This document shows positions 44,956 through 57,443 of a DNA stretch of 64,000 bases, piece after piece. The number at the start of each line of letters is the position of its first letter. Position 1 is the stretch's first letter. Source of the DNA: Isoetes taiwanensis (taxonomy: Eukaryota > Streptophyta > Lycopodiopsida > Isoetales > Isoetaceae); NCBI GenBank assembly GCA_021234155.1, contig JAJEKV010000003.1:14368386-14432385 (forward strand), in the 5' to 3' direction. The notes under the pieces were generated by a model. It was not told where the DNA came from. It saw nothing but the letters and a program-made list of their open reading frames with translations, and searched no databases. A program made the position numbers and the translations under genes.

Positions 44956-47900
44956 ACGGATGGTGGAATAGGTACGTACTCATCTTTAGCATCTCCCTTT
45001 CCCCCGTCTCATGTGAGAAGGATTTTTTTCAATTCAGTATGCAAGTTTTAAATTTGCATTTATTGCGATTTTGATGCTTTCGATTTCTGCCCAGATCAAG
45101 AGTAATGCCTGATGGGATGGATTTGTGGAGGAAAAATATACAGGCCATGTAACAGAATGACCATCGGAGAAAATCTGTCATCCGCCCTAGTTGGAAGTTC
45201 CACAACCCAACTCCAACTCATCAGTACATAAGTGGCCAGCTCAGGGATGAAAGTCGGCGAAAATAATACAGAAGGCTAATAGTTTTGTTGCTGGATCCCT
45301 GCCTTTTGCACGACAAGATCGTGGATGGATGCTTCTGCTCCTGTAAGTATAATTTTCCTTCTTGGCATTTTCATTAGTCATCTTCTGTAAGCCTGTTGTT
45401 TGAATTTTCATATGGTTTATCATTGCAATAGTATTGCTTTTGTCCTTTCCTTAACTGAATGTTCTTGTGATGAATGCAGGTAGCTATATGTATGGAGCCT
45501 GCTTCAGTGGTATCTGGCACACCAGGAATTGTCCGCCATGCAGTTTTAAGGTGCTCTAAAAATGTGAATTTAGAGCAATAAGAAGAGATGGATGAATGCA
45601 CAAATTGCCAAATGCAAAAGAATTCTTTGCTGATCTTTCATATAATGGATTTGTGCGTTTTGGGTTTCTGCACATATTTAAATCCAATAAAACTTTTAAT
45701 ATAAGAAAAAAAAAAAAAAAAAAAAAAACGTGGGTCTATCTAGAAGGCCTTGTCCAAATAGTCTACAAGCTAACGTTCAGGACATAAGCAATGCCCCAAA
45801 TAAGAAACCCCATGTACCCCAAAAATAGGTAGGACTAAAGAAAATACTTGAAACTACTCGTAGAATAGGATTGAAGACGAGCTAATCTTTTTGCCCAAGT
45901 GACGCATAAGACAAATTTGTAAGAAGAGTCGTCAGAAAATTGATGCGCTTTGAAGAAAGGAGGTTATAAATCATATGACTATAGAGCATTATTCACATCA
46001 AGTGCAGTACAAACCATTTAACGATTACGCTTATCTAGGGCATCATGTGGCAATTATATTTTGTATCATGTGGCATATTGTGAACAAATGTCATGATCTG
46101 ACGACCATTATTACTGATTGTTTTTCTGACAGTGGAAAATATTTTTATACTTTCCTGTATAAATATTGGCTAAGGCTTTTGGCTTTTTGGACACCAATTT
46201 TTTTTACGGCAATCAGAAACTCGTTTTGCCCTAATAAATTTTAATAAATCTTTAGAATGTTTCCAAGCTAGAATTTTTTTTACAGCTAGATAGCTTTTTT
46301 TAACCCTTCAATTACACCTAGGGACATAAAAATTCATGTAAATTTTAAGTTCATTGTGTTGTTTGGGTCTGGTTTGGTGCACTAACTATAGACCTTTTCT
46401 ATCTTTTGACTTTAATGCTTGAAAGGACCAGAACTCATGTTTTCTGCGCCTCTAGTACCTTCGGACTTGCATGTATCACATATGCATTCAAGAAAATATT
46501 TCCATCTTTAGACTACTAATCCTAATCCGTGTCTGTCTCCTAGTCTAACACTGGAATTCTTCCCAGCACAATAGCCTTTTTGTTTGTGATGAAGTAGGTC
46601 TGCTTTTAGATCTGGAGAGGGAAGGATAGATTACAAGATCCATCGATTGACCAAAAAAAAGAAGGAGATGTCATCCAATCGAGCTTGTTACCCTTTACAA
46701 CTTCACCATCTGCCTTTAAATAAATACGCTTCTTTGAATTCCATCACGAAACTACAAAATAAATAATATGCAAACACACCCTCGGGGCACTGGAGGGCAA
46801 CCCTCCGTGCGCAAGCACCTTGTTATTCAAGGACGAGAGTGATAGTAAGAGTGATCCGCTATTAGAAGAATGTTACTGATGGACTTGCCTCCGAAGAATT
46901 TACACATGGAATTTCTTACTAAGAACTTGCAACAAGAATCGGAAAGAGAGCAATAAGATATTGCAAGAGCAGGAAGTTATTGCAAGAGCCACTCAAGAAG
47001 AACATAGAAATAAGAATAGAGAGAGCAAGATTATCAAAAAAGTAAAGACGATACCAAGACACATGATGCCACCTTTCATAACAGTCAATTCACATGAAAA
47101 TAAACTATTGCAATATATTTAGCTATAGCAAATCACCTAAAGGGAAAAGTCCTTTATGAATGCCTAGATTCTGACCTTAGCCAATTCTACCTATCTCTTT
47201 CCTTGAATTAGTTAGTTTGCTAGAGGGGAGTCTCTAGTATTACAATTGTTTTTCCCTTAAGCCTTTATTTCTTTCAAAATTCAGTCTTTTCAAAAGTTCT
47301 CTTGCTCAAGATAGCCCGATTAAATGATGAGCTTTGCCCTTAAGGGGTGGTATCGTGATAACTTCTTTATTCTCTAATATTTTGATATGATACATACAAC
47401 TTTGAGTTTCCGCATCATATTACTTTGCCTATCATTGCAAATGAAGGATACGATCATACCATATGGTAGCCAGGAAACAACTTCTAATGCTTCTCCAACA
47501 CATTATGAACCGTCAAAACTATACCACAGGGTAGCCGATAAACAATTTCTAATTCTTCTCAGACACAATACGATACCGTCAAAACTATAGACGCAGGAAT
47601 GAGCTTGCCAGATGGCATGCCAGCATGCAAATGCTATTATACAAAAAATCCAGCTTGTCCCAATCCACCATTGTCTATGCCCCTCTACATGTACCCTACT
47701 ACGACCACGTCTCAAAATCTCAGGGCCATCCCCCATTAGGTGGTTTTAGCAGCTTGACTTTGCCATGTGGCATGGCAAGACCAGAAAACAATACTCTACG
47801 ACGAACTGAGCTCCTGAATTCGTCTTTCGTCTTATCATGCAAGGGTGACCTAAAAACTTCTAGAAGGCTAGGAGGAGCACCTAAAACGTTCGAAATGCGC

Positions 47901-48708
47901 ATGAGTTGGTATTCTTATGGTATTCACCTGTATATATACGGATTGTGCTCCTATGTCCTCCATATTCTTTTGGGCTTCTGTGGCCCACGAATGCGAGTAG
48001 CCTTCTTTGCATGAAGGCAAAAGATGCAGCAAATATACAGATACAGACGGCCGGAGAAGCTATGGCTTGTCTGAGCTTCGACTTTGTCTGAGCTTCGGAC
48101 CTGTGCCATGGGCTGTAAAAGCCGCTCCTCCTCCGCCTCCTCTGCCAAGAAAAGGCGCCTTTGCCTCTACCTCCATAGCCAAGAAAATGCTTCGAGTTTG
48201 TATCCCTGCTTCAACTGTAAACGTCACTGCCATGCAAACCTTTAGCAGAGGCACAGACTTGGGGATTGAATGCAAACTTTGGCATGGGGCGGAGATAATT
48301 AGCAGGGGCCACGGAATTGTGATCGATTGCTCCGTTTTGGTTGGAATTGGAGATTATGTGGAAATTGGACAAAATTGGGAACTATCAGATGGATTAATCC
48401 TGCTTGAATAAGTCTGTTGGCATTGCACAATATGATTTGTGGAATAAACTCAATACCAATTTCTGCATACATGATTCAATGAGTACAATACCGGTTTGTG
48501 CTAGTGCCCTATGCCTCTGACACTAGCCGATTGAAGCTGCTTCATCCAAATTGCTCCTAAAAAAAACAAGCGCATCTGGAACAGGGGAATTTTGGAAAGG
48601 GGAAATTTCTTGGGCCAACCATTACGTAGGAAAATGTGCATGAATAGACCCTTACGTGGGACTCGGTACTGGATCGCCCTAACATCTCGCCAGGCTCTTA
48701 CCCCAGGT
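44956..48708. other. No gene recognised; long A-tract
   Basis: A run of about 25 A bases ends at 45728 and could be the tail of a retroposed sequence, though no source is recognised. The open frame 48007-48411 has a proline run (PPPPPLPRKG) and no domain. Palindromic ACCATATGGTAGCC-like and CCACAGGGTAGCC words occur near 47460-47530. Nothing supports a functional gene. Confidence 0.45.
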
Positions 48709-48719
48709 CCTATTCAAGC
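48709..48719. other. Candidate left target duplication of the MULE
   Basis: CCTATTCAAGC here and CCTATTCAGGC at 62319-62329 match at 10 of 11 bases in direct orientation, just outside the inverted repeats. MULEs usually duplicate 8-11 bp. The element's first ~8-12 bases are not well conserved between ends, so the exact boundary is uncertain. Confidence 0.5.
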
Positions 48720-48731
48720 TGAATGTGAATG

Positions 48732-49632
48732 GGATACTTTTACCCTTGATTCGGTGATCCCGGAGATAAATATACCGTCCTCCGGGATCCCGGGCCGCTC
48801 TCGAGGGGTCCGTTGGGGAGACCCCGTTCTGACGTACGGCACACGCTACGTCGGCCCGGTCCATCTCCGCCGTCCAAACCCCCGTGCCATCGCGGTCGTC
48901 CGCGCCTCAGAGATCCCCGCCTCTGGGATTATCCACGCGATCCCCTCCTCCGGGATCCCCACAATCGCTGGCTGTTAACGGCGGACGTTATCCACCGTGA
49001 TGATCCAGCCCTCCGGGATCCCCGGGCATGAGCACGTGGATCCCCTCCTCCGGGATCCCCGGCCCGTGGCTGATATCGGCGCCCGCTATCCGCCGAGGTG
49101 ATCCCCTCCTCCGGGATCACCCGCCTGTGGCTGATAACGGTGGACGCTATCCGCCGAGGTGATCCACTCCTCCGGGATCCCGGCACCCCGGACGTGGATC
49201 CCCTCCTCCGAGATCACCCGCCCGTGGCTGATAACGGCGGACGCTATCCGCCGAGGTGATCCCGTCCTCCGGGATCCCCGATCGGGTGACGTGGATCTCG
49301 TCCTCTGGGATCATTCGCCCGTGGCTGATAACGGCGGACGCTATCCGCCGAGGTGATCCCGTCCTCCGGGATCACCCACTTGGATCCTATTCTCCGGGCC
49401 GTGGCTGTTTACGACGGGCGCTATCCGCCGTGGTGATCCCCTCCTCCGGGATCCCCGATCGGGTGACGTGGATCCCGTCCTCCCAGATCACCCGCCCGTG
49501 GCCGACGTGGAGAGCACCGACGTGGAGGTCGCCGACGTGGAGGCGGTAGTTATTCTCCACCGTTAGATGCACTCCGAGGTGTTTTGCTGTTAGCCATTAG
49601 ATCCGGTGATTTTTACCGTCCTCCAAGATCCC
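48732..49632. repeat. Left terminal inverted repeat of the MULE
   Basis: It begins GGATACTTTTACCCTTGATT and is the reverse complement of the right end at about 90% by eye. It is GC-rich and built of sub-repeats containing GATCCC-CTCCTCC-GGGATC palindromes alternating with TGATAACGGCGGACGCTATC words. The left end has more sub-repeats than the right. Open frames inside are by-products of the repeats. Confidence 0.88.
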
Positions 49633-49976
49633 AGAAGCAGCAGTATCTTTTAATTTTAATTAAATTCGGACAGGCCGTTAATGATGCGTACGTGGCCAAT
49701 AGTTGTCCGCCACGTAGCGTATGGGGATACCGGAGGATGGAACTCCGTCGATGTCGAAGAATCCAAGTCTGGGCGCCAGAACTCTCGCTGTGGCCACTCC
49801 CGGATTCCTCTGTGCACAGTGTTTTTTGTCGAGCGACGGCACCGTTGGCGCTGCGGAAGTCGTTTACCTCCTGTATTAACGAAGTTACGGAGGTAAAATC
49901 AACCCTTTCACTTTGTTTTATCAAGTTTTTTACTATTTTCTACTATTCTTAACTAAATCTTACTGTGGCTTGCAGA

Positions 49977-50928
49977 TGGACGAGTCCATAACCCTGGAAG
50001 TCAGCCTCAACACTAGTTTTGGAGTTCCTGCGCACTGAAGCAGAATCGGAGGCCGAGATGGAGTCCCCGAAGCCGACAGGCCAACAAAAATCGGATGTAG
50101 GGCAGGAAAAATCGGATATGGGGAAGAATCCAGAGGTGGAGGTGATCCGGGGAATTTCTGTGGACGCTCAATGCTCAAGTGTTTTTCTAGAACCAAGAGG
50201 CCCCTGATTACAGTTACGATCAGCTGGCAAAGAGATGGAAGTGCTTAATTGAGGACTGCACCAAAACTTACTCCAGGAAGGTTGAGCTCGAAAATCATAG
50301 GTTCAGAGTGCATGCCTTGTATGATAGGTTTCGGGTTCCTGATGCGCCGAGGGGGAGAATTCCAAATCGAATACTTTTGCCCAATGCAGAGCCCGCCAAG
50401 ACGAATGCCAATCAGCGGAAGAGGAGTTATGGAAAAATTTCTGTGGCCAGAAGCTTGGATCCAGATTATAAATGTGCCCACAACCTGACCCGAAAATTGC
50501 AGAGGGCTAGGAGAAATGCTGGAGTGGTGGCCGATGAGCAAATTGAAATGGGTCTTCTCGATAAGAGCCAAAGAGAAGCCCTTAATTTACAAGTCCAGAG
50601 GAATAAAGCAAGTGAATTGGAAAGCCAACAATTGCAGATCGAGGAGATAAAGGCACGGATCAGGAACAACACCAAAAATTTAATCTCTGATGATGAGCTT
50701 TGGCCTCCACTAACCAAAGAGCAGGAGCAAAGGCAATTGGACGATGATGATGTGAGCGAGGAGGTGGCTGCCGAGGCTACAGCAGGAGGTAAGTTTTCGT
50801 CCCCACAGCCTAAATCTGTGTTGCCAAAGGTACGCCCAAAAAATTCTTTGAGGCATCGTCGCGCACCCAAAACCCCCAAACCCCTAAATCCACTCAAATT
50901 CATGGCCCCTAACTCGATCCTCGCTTGA
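49977..50928 (+). pseudogene. Cargo gene 5' part: C2H2 finger and helical region
   Basis: A splice acceptor (GTGGCTTGCAG) precedes an ATG at 49977. A frameshift at the TTTT run (about 50015) is needed to reach MESPKPTGQQKSD (50058). After an intron ending TTTTTCTAG (50190), the exon gives a C2H2 zinc finger KCLIEDCTKTYSRKVELENH...H (C-x4-C-x12-H-x4-H, about 50243-50310), then a basic segment and a long E/Q/R-rich helix (MGLLDKSQREALNLQVQRNK...IEEIKARI). The frame ends at 50928 in a lysine/proline-rich stretch. It probably continues into the Ulp1 part. Function is inferred: DNA binding plus SUMO-type protease. Confidence 0.6.
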
Positions 50929-50939
50929 AACTGGCCAAG

Positions 50940-52217
50940 AAAATATTCCCAAGCCCAAAAAGATTATGTTTGTATCGTCTCAGATTCTCGTTGATCCACA
51001 TTTTCTAGATTCAGCTTTTGGACTACCAAAAGGTGTTGATGCTGATCGATGGCGTTGTCCCTTCACTTTAAATTTCCCCGTGGTGGTTGAGAGCCCCTTC
51101 ATCAAGGTCGGCAACAAGTCAAGAAATGTCGAAGTTTTACATCCGTGAAGCCGAGGCCCTTAAATTTATGACAATCCCTTCTGGCCTCGTGGAAGTGGAG
51201 AGCGATGTGGACTCGGATTGCATTGGTTCTTATCTCCTGTAAGTTTTTAAGTTCTTAAGTTTCTTGAATTTCAGTTGATCATTGCACTCAATTCGTTGTA
51301 CAGGGTAATTCTGCACTCAATTCCTATCCAGAAAATGTGCCATCATGTCTTCCTGCATCCCCCCGCCAGATTCGGCTGTTCTTGAGTGGAAGCAAGCAAG
51401 GCCGGTTGGCGGGGGGCTTATGAGCAGTTTGCCAAGCTCATCCCTGATAACCCGTTTGGTAGGGCACGCTGGAAGATCCAGACAGCACAATTCTATTATA
51501 TTCCTGTCAATGCTGGGTAAACTCTTTGGCTTGATTAATTATGTTTTAAATCTATTTTAATTGCCTTTCAATTTGCTATTTCTTAGTGGCCCTTTTCATC
51601 TTAGTGACTGATGGCCTAGCGTGTGCTCGGCTTGGAAAGCCCTGCCCTTGCATTTTGCACCTTGATTCATATGATCCCTTGCATGCATCTACCCGAGAAT
51701 TTGTCACACTGTAAGTATTCCTCTCTATCTCGAATTATTTAATCTTTTGCCTTATGATTTAAGCTAATTTGTTATTAATACTCGCAGATTCCTCACAGAT
51801 GTGTTTAAGAGGTGGAGGCATGAGGAAAGTGCATTGCATAATGCACCCTGCATTCCATTAGAAACTCCCCAACAGCACAATAATTTGGACTGTGGTGTGT
51901 ATGTCATAAATTATGTGAAGAAATTTGTTAGAGACATCAGTGGCAAGGAGGATAATGTGTGTCTTTGAGGTTATGTAATTTTGTTGTTTCTTTTTTGTTT
52001 GTGCATGTTATCAGTTCATGGCTAAATGCATGTTTTAATACAGGTTCTGATTAACTGTGATTGGTAAGAAGACATAGATTGCATGAGGTCAGGCTACAAG
52101 ATAATGCTCCAGAAACTGCACGATTGCTTGGCTGCAGGGAAGTCCACCTTTCACTTACCCCAGGGTGGCACGGGTGATAGTAGACTCCAGACCCGCTTGC
52201 TGGTTCATGGTCCTTGA
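50940..52217 (+). pseudogene. Ulp1-type (C48) cysteine protease domain
   Basis: Exons by splice signals: about 50940-51238, 51304-51516, 51587-51710, 51788-about 51967, 52043-52217. Readable blocks are PFTLNFPVVVESPFIKVGNKS, ARWKIQTAQFYYIPVNAG (normally followed by the catalytic HW), PCPCILHLDSYDP (catalytic Asp, GAT 51664) and TPQQHNNLDCGVYVINYVKKF (Gln and the catalytic Cys, TGT 51891). The His of HW is not visible: one base is missing at the splice junction at 51516/51587. Frameshifts at about 50890, 51135 and the G-run at 51415 break the gene. Ulp1 proteases remove SUMO or similar tags. Confidence 0.8.
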
Positions 52218-52234
52218 CATTCTGGTAAAAATCT

Positions 52235-52955
52235 GTGAATGTGATAATCTGAAAACTTTGAATGTGAATATTGTCTTGAATACTTGAATGTGGATATTTT
52301 CTTGAAGACTTTAATGTGAACACTTGAACACTTGAATGTGATTTTGGCTTTTGAGTTAGTGTAATTTTATTGGTTTATGAAAGTGCAATGGCTCAGTGCA
52401 CCAAAGTTTAATGTTTCAAAGCTTCCACCAAAGTTTCAACACCAAAGTTTAATGTTTCCATTGTTCCAGGACATATTTCAATGGTTAAGGTTGGGCTATG
52501 ATAAATAATATATTAACATATTCAATGCTGTGATCCCGGAGGACGGGATCACCAAGCTGGTGGGCCGCGGGATCCCGGAGGACGGAATCCCATTTTAATT
52601 ACTCTGTGATCCCGGAGGACGGGATCACCAAGCAGGCGGACGCGGGATCCCGGAGGACGGAATCCCGTTTTAATTACTCTGTGATCCCGGAGGAAGGGAT
52701 CACCAAGTCGGCGGACGCGGGATCCCGGAGGAGGGGATCCCATTTTCATTAGTGTGCGATCCCGGAGGACGGGATCAGCAAGCAGACGGACGCGGGATCC
52801 CGGAGGAGGGGATCCCGTTTTAATTAGTGTGTGATCCCGGAGAGCGGGATCACCAAGCAGGCGGACGCGGGATCCCGGAGGAGGGGATCCCGCACGTATT
52901 TTTATTACTTTTTTATCCTATGGTCGAAGGCTCAATGGTCTAAACTCTAAACCTT
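52235..52955. repeat. Shared 3' UTR module with palindrome array
   Basis: It starts just after the Ulp1 stop with repeats of GAATGTGAATATTTTCTTGAA-type words, then five ~73-bp units (52530-52893). Each unit has two palindromes, TGATCCCGGAGGACGGGATCA and GGGATCCCGGAGGAGGGGATC, joined by CCAAGCAGGCGGACGC. The same module, with one unit, follows the third gene at 57885-58190. Confidence 0.85.
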
Positions 52956-53545
52956 TTATCCTATGGCCGACTTTACCCTTAGAAGTTGAAATCATGGCTT
53001 AACCGTTGTACAATGGATAGTACAACGGTTGATTCATGAGTCTATATATACCCTTGCCTTAGTTGTTCTTGGTAGAAAGTTAGTTGGTTTCAGTTGAGTT
53101 CAGTAGCAGTCGAGTTCATTTGCTTACTGTTCAAGCCAAGTGACAGATGGTGAGGACCCGACAACAGCTTGTTGAGAGCAGTGCCATCAATGCCCACAGT
53201 CTTGAGGATATTCTCGTCCACTTGAATGAAATTCAGGAGGATGTGGGGCTAGATCTCGCCCAACCTAACAGCATCAAAACGTTCAAAAGTAAGCATGTTG
53301 TTGTCTTCCTTCATATTCATGTTCTACTTTCATATTAATCTTTTCATGATCCCCTCATGGTTCATGCAGAGACCGTGGAGAATGGGGAATTCAGAGAGAC
53401 CCCTAGGCCTCTCGACTATGATCCAGTAGGCCAACCCATAGGGCATTGCTTTGGGAATTGAAGAGGTGTATTATCCAGGGTAAGGCTTTGAAGTATTTGC
53501 TAGCTACGGACGTTGTTTGGGAAGACAACACCCTAAAAGCCTGCT

Positions 53546-53891
53546 TGTTGGGAATGTCATCATATAATTGGTTATGGCATCTTCAACATGTTGAATATAC
53601 TGAAGCTGCATGCATCTGAAGAAGCAGACAATATTTCACCCTGTATAGATTACAATGATCTATTAGGGTATGGTGTAAATTATGGAAAGGAACAAACCTA
53701 TGGTTTAAAACCTATGGTCAAATATTGACATTAAACATTGAGGTGTCAACATGTAATATAAGCATTTTTGGAGCGAAAAGTTCTTATGAACTTAGCTACT
53801 GCCTAAGGCGGTCGGATTTGATGGCAAAACCGTCGAAGGGCTGCCGATTTAAACATTAAGATGTATATCCTGTAGATTGAATTCGATTGCA
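53546..53891 (+). repeat. 5' LTR of the young copia
   Basis: TGTTGGGAATG...TTCGATTGCA, 346 bp, nearly identical to 57098-57443. The following TGGTT is shared with the sequence after the 3' LTR and is not a usable primer site. Confidence 0.88.
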
Positions 53892-54028
53892 TGGTTAAGC
53901 AAACAAATTTTTGTGTGAAGGATGTATGCTTGGCAAAATTACTAGGCTGCCTTTCTCAAAGTCAAAGCATAGAGCAAATGAAGTGCTTGAACTTGTTCAT
54001 ACCGACCTTTGTGGTCCATTAAATATTA

Positions 54029-54503
54029 GAGAATGAGAATGAGAATGAGAATGAGAATGATTTTTTATCGTCCACTGAGGCCAATCGGCCTATGGGACCC
54101 ATAAGGAGCGCAGCAAACTTATTACTGTCCGGGTTAAAAAACCCCCGCCCCGAAGGGTTTTCGAGGGAAAAACCGTGGCAGTAATAAGAATGCTGTCAAA
54201 CTGTACAAGTATACATCAATGTTTATATACATGTCAAGTGTGTGCCCGAGGACATAGCTGATCTCGCATGTCCATAACCTCCTGAAGATATGATCCCATC
54301 ACCCGTACGGATGCTGTGCTCAATGTCACATGTAACGGCTGGCCAGGCCTGACCAACTCAGCATATCGTGTCCGAATTTGATCATATGCTGGGCAACTTT
54401 GAAGGGTATGAGATTCATCCTCAATGACTCCCATTTGGCAGCATTGACAGAGCCTGTCCTGGCGTGGCTCACCAATCCATCTGGCTGTCTCAATTCGAAG
54501 AAG
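54029..54503 (-). mobile_element. LINE copy C, short 5'-truncated insertion
   Basis: Minus-strand copy of the last ~470 bp of the second LINE family, with about eight differences from copy A (roughly 98% identity). It includes the finger CQCC...H...C, the hairpin at 54078-54091 and five ATTCTC tail units. It splits copia integrase between LNI and the SKPNKRYFISFIDDY block; removing it nearly restores the reading frame. Confidence 0.88.
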
Positions 54504-57078
54504 TAAACCAAACAAGAGGTACTTTATATCCTTCATTGATGACTATAGTAGAAAATGTAAGTGTTATTGTCTATCAAGGAAATCTGAAGCTTTAACTGCT
54601 TTTAAACAATATGTACTTGAAATGGAAAGACAAACTGGCAAAAAGCTAAAATGCATCAGATCTGACAGAGGGGGGGAGTATTTGTCAAATAAATTTAAGC
54701 ATTTTTGTATCTCAAATGGAATAAAGAGGCAGATGACTTGCAGATATAGCCCACAACAGAATGGTGTGGCAGAGAGGAGAAACATGACTGTCATGAATGC
54801 AATTAGGTCAATGATCAAAGGAAGTGGATTGCCGAACAATCTTTGGGAAGAAGCCCTCAAAGCAGCTGTGTTCATCCAAAATAAATTACCATCATCAAGC
54901 TTGGGAGGAAATGTACCAGATCTTGTATGGTCAAACAACAATGGTGAGATAAATTATGATATATTCAAATGTTATGGTTGTCTTGTCTACTTTCACATAC
55001 CAGATGAACTAAGGAGGAAATTGGACAACAAAGGTAAAATTGGTTTCTTGGTTGGATATGACGAGGAGTCCAAAGGTTACAGAATTTTTGTTCCTAAGAA
55101 CAATCAAATTATCATTAGTAGGGATGTTATTTTCAATGAAGAGGTCTTGTACAAAGATAGATTCAAAAGAAATAAGGCAGAAGAAAAGGCGGCAAGAGAA
55201 GAAAATTCTGAAAACAAAGACAACAATTTGGAACAGTCTCAAATGGATCTTGAGTCAATCAATGGGGATGAGTATCATGGCAATGATGGGACTGATCAAT
55301 CAGAAATTAACAACAGCAAAGATGACAGTTTTGAATTGACACCAGAGGAAAACAAACAGGACACAACTTGTAAAAGGAGAAAAACCCAGGCTGAAAGACT
55401 TATTAATCAAGCAAAAATAAATACAGAAATTTATGGAAGGACTGATGGTGGCAGAAGCATGAGAATCGAAAAACTAGGGCAAGATATCAATGAAGAAGAC
55501 ATTGATCAAATTTTGGCAATTCTAGATGATGTACAAATACCAAAAACCTATGAGGAAGCATTGGTCTCAGCTGATAAAGTGCAATGGCAAGAAGCTATGC
55601 AAGAGGAATTAGAATCATTCAAGCATACTCAGACATATGATACAGTGGAAGAACCTTCAGGACAAAACATCATAGGTAGCAAGTGGATTTTCAGAATAAA
55701 AGATTGTGCAGATGGGAGAAAGAAATACAAAGCCAGATTAGTTGCTCAGGGTTATACACAAAAGAAAGGAAAGGATTATGATGAGACATACTCACCAATA
55801 GTAAAATTAACTAGTATCAGATTGCTTTTAAGCATTGCAAATGCTCAGAATTTTGACATACATCACATGGATGTTAAGACTGCATTTTTGAATGCAAAAA
55901 TTGAAGGAGATATTGACATGAGACCAGCTCCTGGTTTTGGGGAAAAGAATAAAATGGTATGGAAATTAAAAAAGGCAGTTTATGGTCTTAAGCAAGCACC
56001 TCGAGAATGGTACATGTGCATAGATAAATTTTTGAGAGAACAAAACTTTGAAAAACTGCAAAATGATGGAAACCTTTATAGGTTTAAAGATGGAGAACAT
56101 TTTTGCATTTTGGCTCTATATGTAGATGATTGCATCATGGTTGCAAACGATGTTGAATGTCTAAAACAGTGCAAAAGAGTTCTACAAAATAGATTCCAAA
56201 TGACTGACTTGGGAGAGTTGAAACAATTTCTTGGCATAGAAGTGATCAGGGACAGGAAGAATAAAATGTTAAAGTTGAAGCAGAGCAAGCATATAGACAA
56301 TATGCTTAAAAGGTTTAACTTAACATGGGCAAATCCCGTTGCAACTCCAATTGTACCTGGACATAAGCTGACTGCTGAGAAATACATTACTGTGGAGGAA
56401 GTACAAGAAATGGAAAAAGTGCCATATAGGGCCTTGATTGGCTGCTTGCTGTATTTGTCTAACAACACAAGACCAGACATATCTTATGTGGTGAATATTC
56501 TGAGCAGAAATTGTCATAATCCCACCAAAGAACACTGGTCAGCTGGAAAACGAGTTTTAAGATATCTAAAGAAAACTCAAAAACATGGCATTGTATATAA
56601 TTCAGAAGATTTGGTCATGCAAGCATTTAGTGATGCTGATTGGGGTGGAGATTTAGGTTGTAGAAAATCTACATCAGGATATGCTATTTATTTAGGTGGA
56701 GGTGTTGTAACCTGGAGAAGTAAAAGGCAAAGTACTATTGCAATGTCAACAGCAGAAGCAGAATATGCTGCTTCATCTTTAGTTGCAAAGGAAGTAACAT
56801 GGTTGAGAAGATTATTGGATGAATTAAACTGTCCACAAGTTGAACCAACCAAAATTTGGACAGATAATCAAAGCTGCATTGCTATTGTCAAGAATCCTGT
56901 GGATCACGAAAGGACAAAGCACATAGAGTTGAACATTCATTTTATCAGGGATTTGGCTCGCAAAAATTATATCCAAATGGCTTATGTGAATACTGATAAA
57001 CAAGTTGCAGATATTTTTACTAAAGCACTTGCTGAGAGTAAGTATATTCAACACAGAAATAATCTGAATATTTTCTGA
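54504..57078 (+). CDS. Copia integrase, RT and RNase H, open frame
   Basis: Integrase catalytic residues lie in FIDDYSRK, IRSDRGGEY and GVAERRNMTVMNAIRSM. RT blocks are WIFRIK...KARLVAQGYTQ, HHMDVKTAFLNA, AVYGLKQAPREWY and the catalytic ALYVDDCIMVAN. RNase H is read in STSGYAIYLGGGVVTWRSKR, STAEAEYAA and TKIWTDNQSC...KHIELNIHFIRD, ending VADIFTKAL. No stop or frameshift over about 857 codons marks a recent insertion. The natural start is upstream, beyond the LINE and a deletion, so it cannot be expressed normally as it stands. Confidence 0.92.
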
Positions 57079-57097
57079 TTATATGATGAAGAAGGAA

Positions 57098-57443
57098 TGT
57101 TGGGAATGTCATCATATAATTGGTTATGGCATCTTCAACATGTTGAATATACTGAAGCTGCATGCATCTGAAGAAGCAGACAATATTTCACCCTGTATAG
57201 ATTACAATGATCTATTAGGGTATGGTGTAAATTATGGAAAGGAACAAACCTATGGTTTAAAACCTATGGTCAAATATTGACATTAAACATTGAGGTGTCA
57301 ACATGTAATATAAGCATTTTTTGAGCGAAAAGTTCTTATGAACTTAGCAACTGCCTAAGGCGGTCGGATTTGATGGCAAAACCGTCGAAGGGCTGCCAAT
57401 TTAAACATTAAGATGTATATCCTGTAGATTGAATTCGATTGCA
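57098..57443 (+). repeat. 3' LTR of the young copia
   Basis: 346-bp partner of 53546-53891, preceded by the purine-rich GATGAAGAAGGAA (polypurine tract). Confidence 0.88.

Larger units (their letters stand above)
53546..57443 (+). mobile_element. Young Ty1/copia element lacking gag and protease
   Basis: The two 346-bp LTRs differ at about three positions. The 5' LTR is followed at once by the GAG-pre-integrase end (GCMLGKITRLPFSKSKHRANEVLELVHTDLCGP in frame pieces), so primer site, gag and protease were deleted. Integrase, RT and RNase H form one open frame of more than 850 codons. A 0.47-kb LINE sits in the integrase. No 5-bp target duplication is visible. Confidence 0.88.

Noticed and set aside
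48007-48411. 134-codon frame with a proline run as a host gene
   Set aside because: No domain or splice support, an overlapping frame on the other strand, and a position just outside the MULE.
48592-49549. Several overlapping R/P/G-rich frames
   Set aside because: They are produced by the GC-rich sub-repeats of the MULE inverted repeat and appear on both strands.
52530-52893. Regularly spaced palindromic repeats resembling a CRISPR array
   Set aside because: The spacers are themselves conserved, each unit has two palindromes, the setting is a plant transposon, and no cas-like gene exists. They are transposon sub-repeats.
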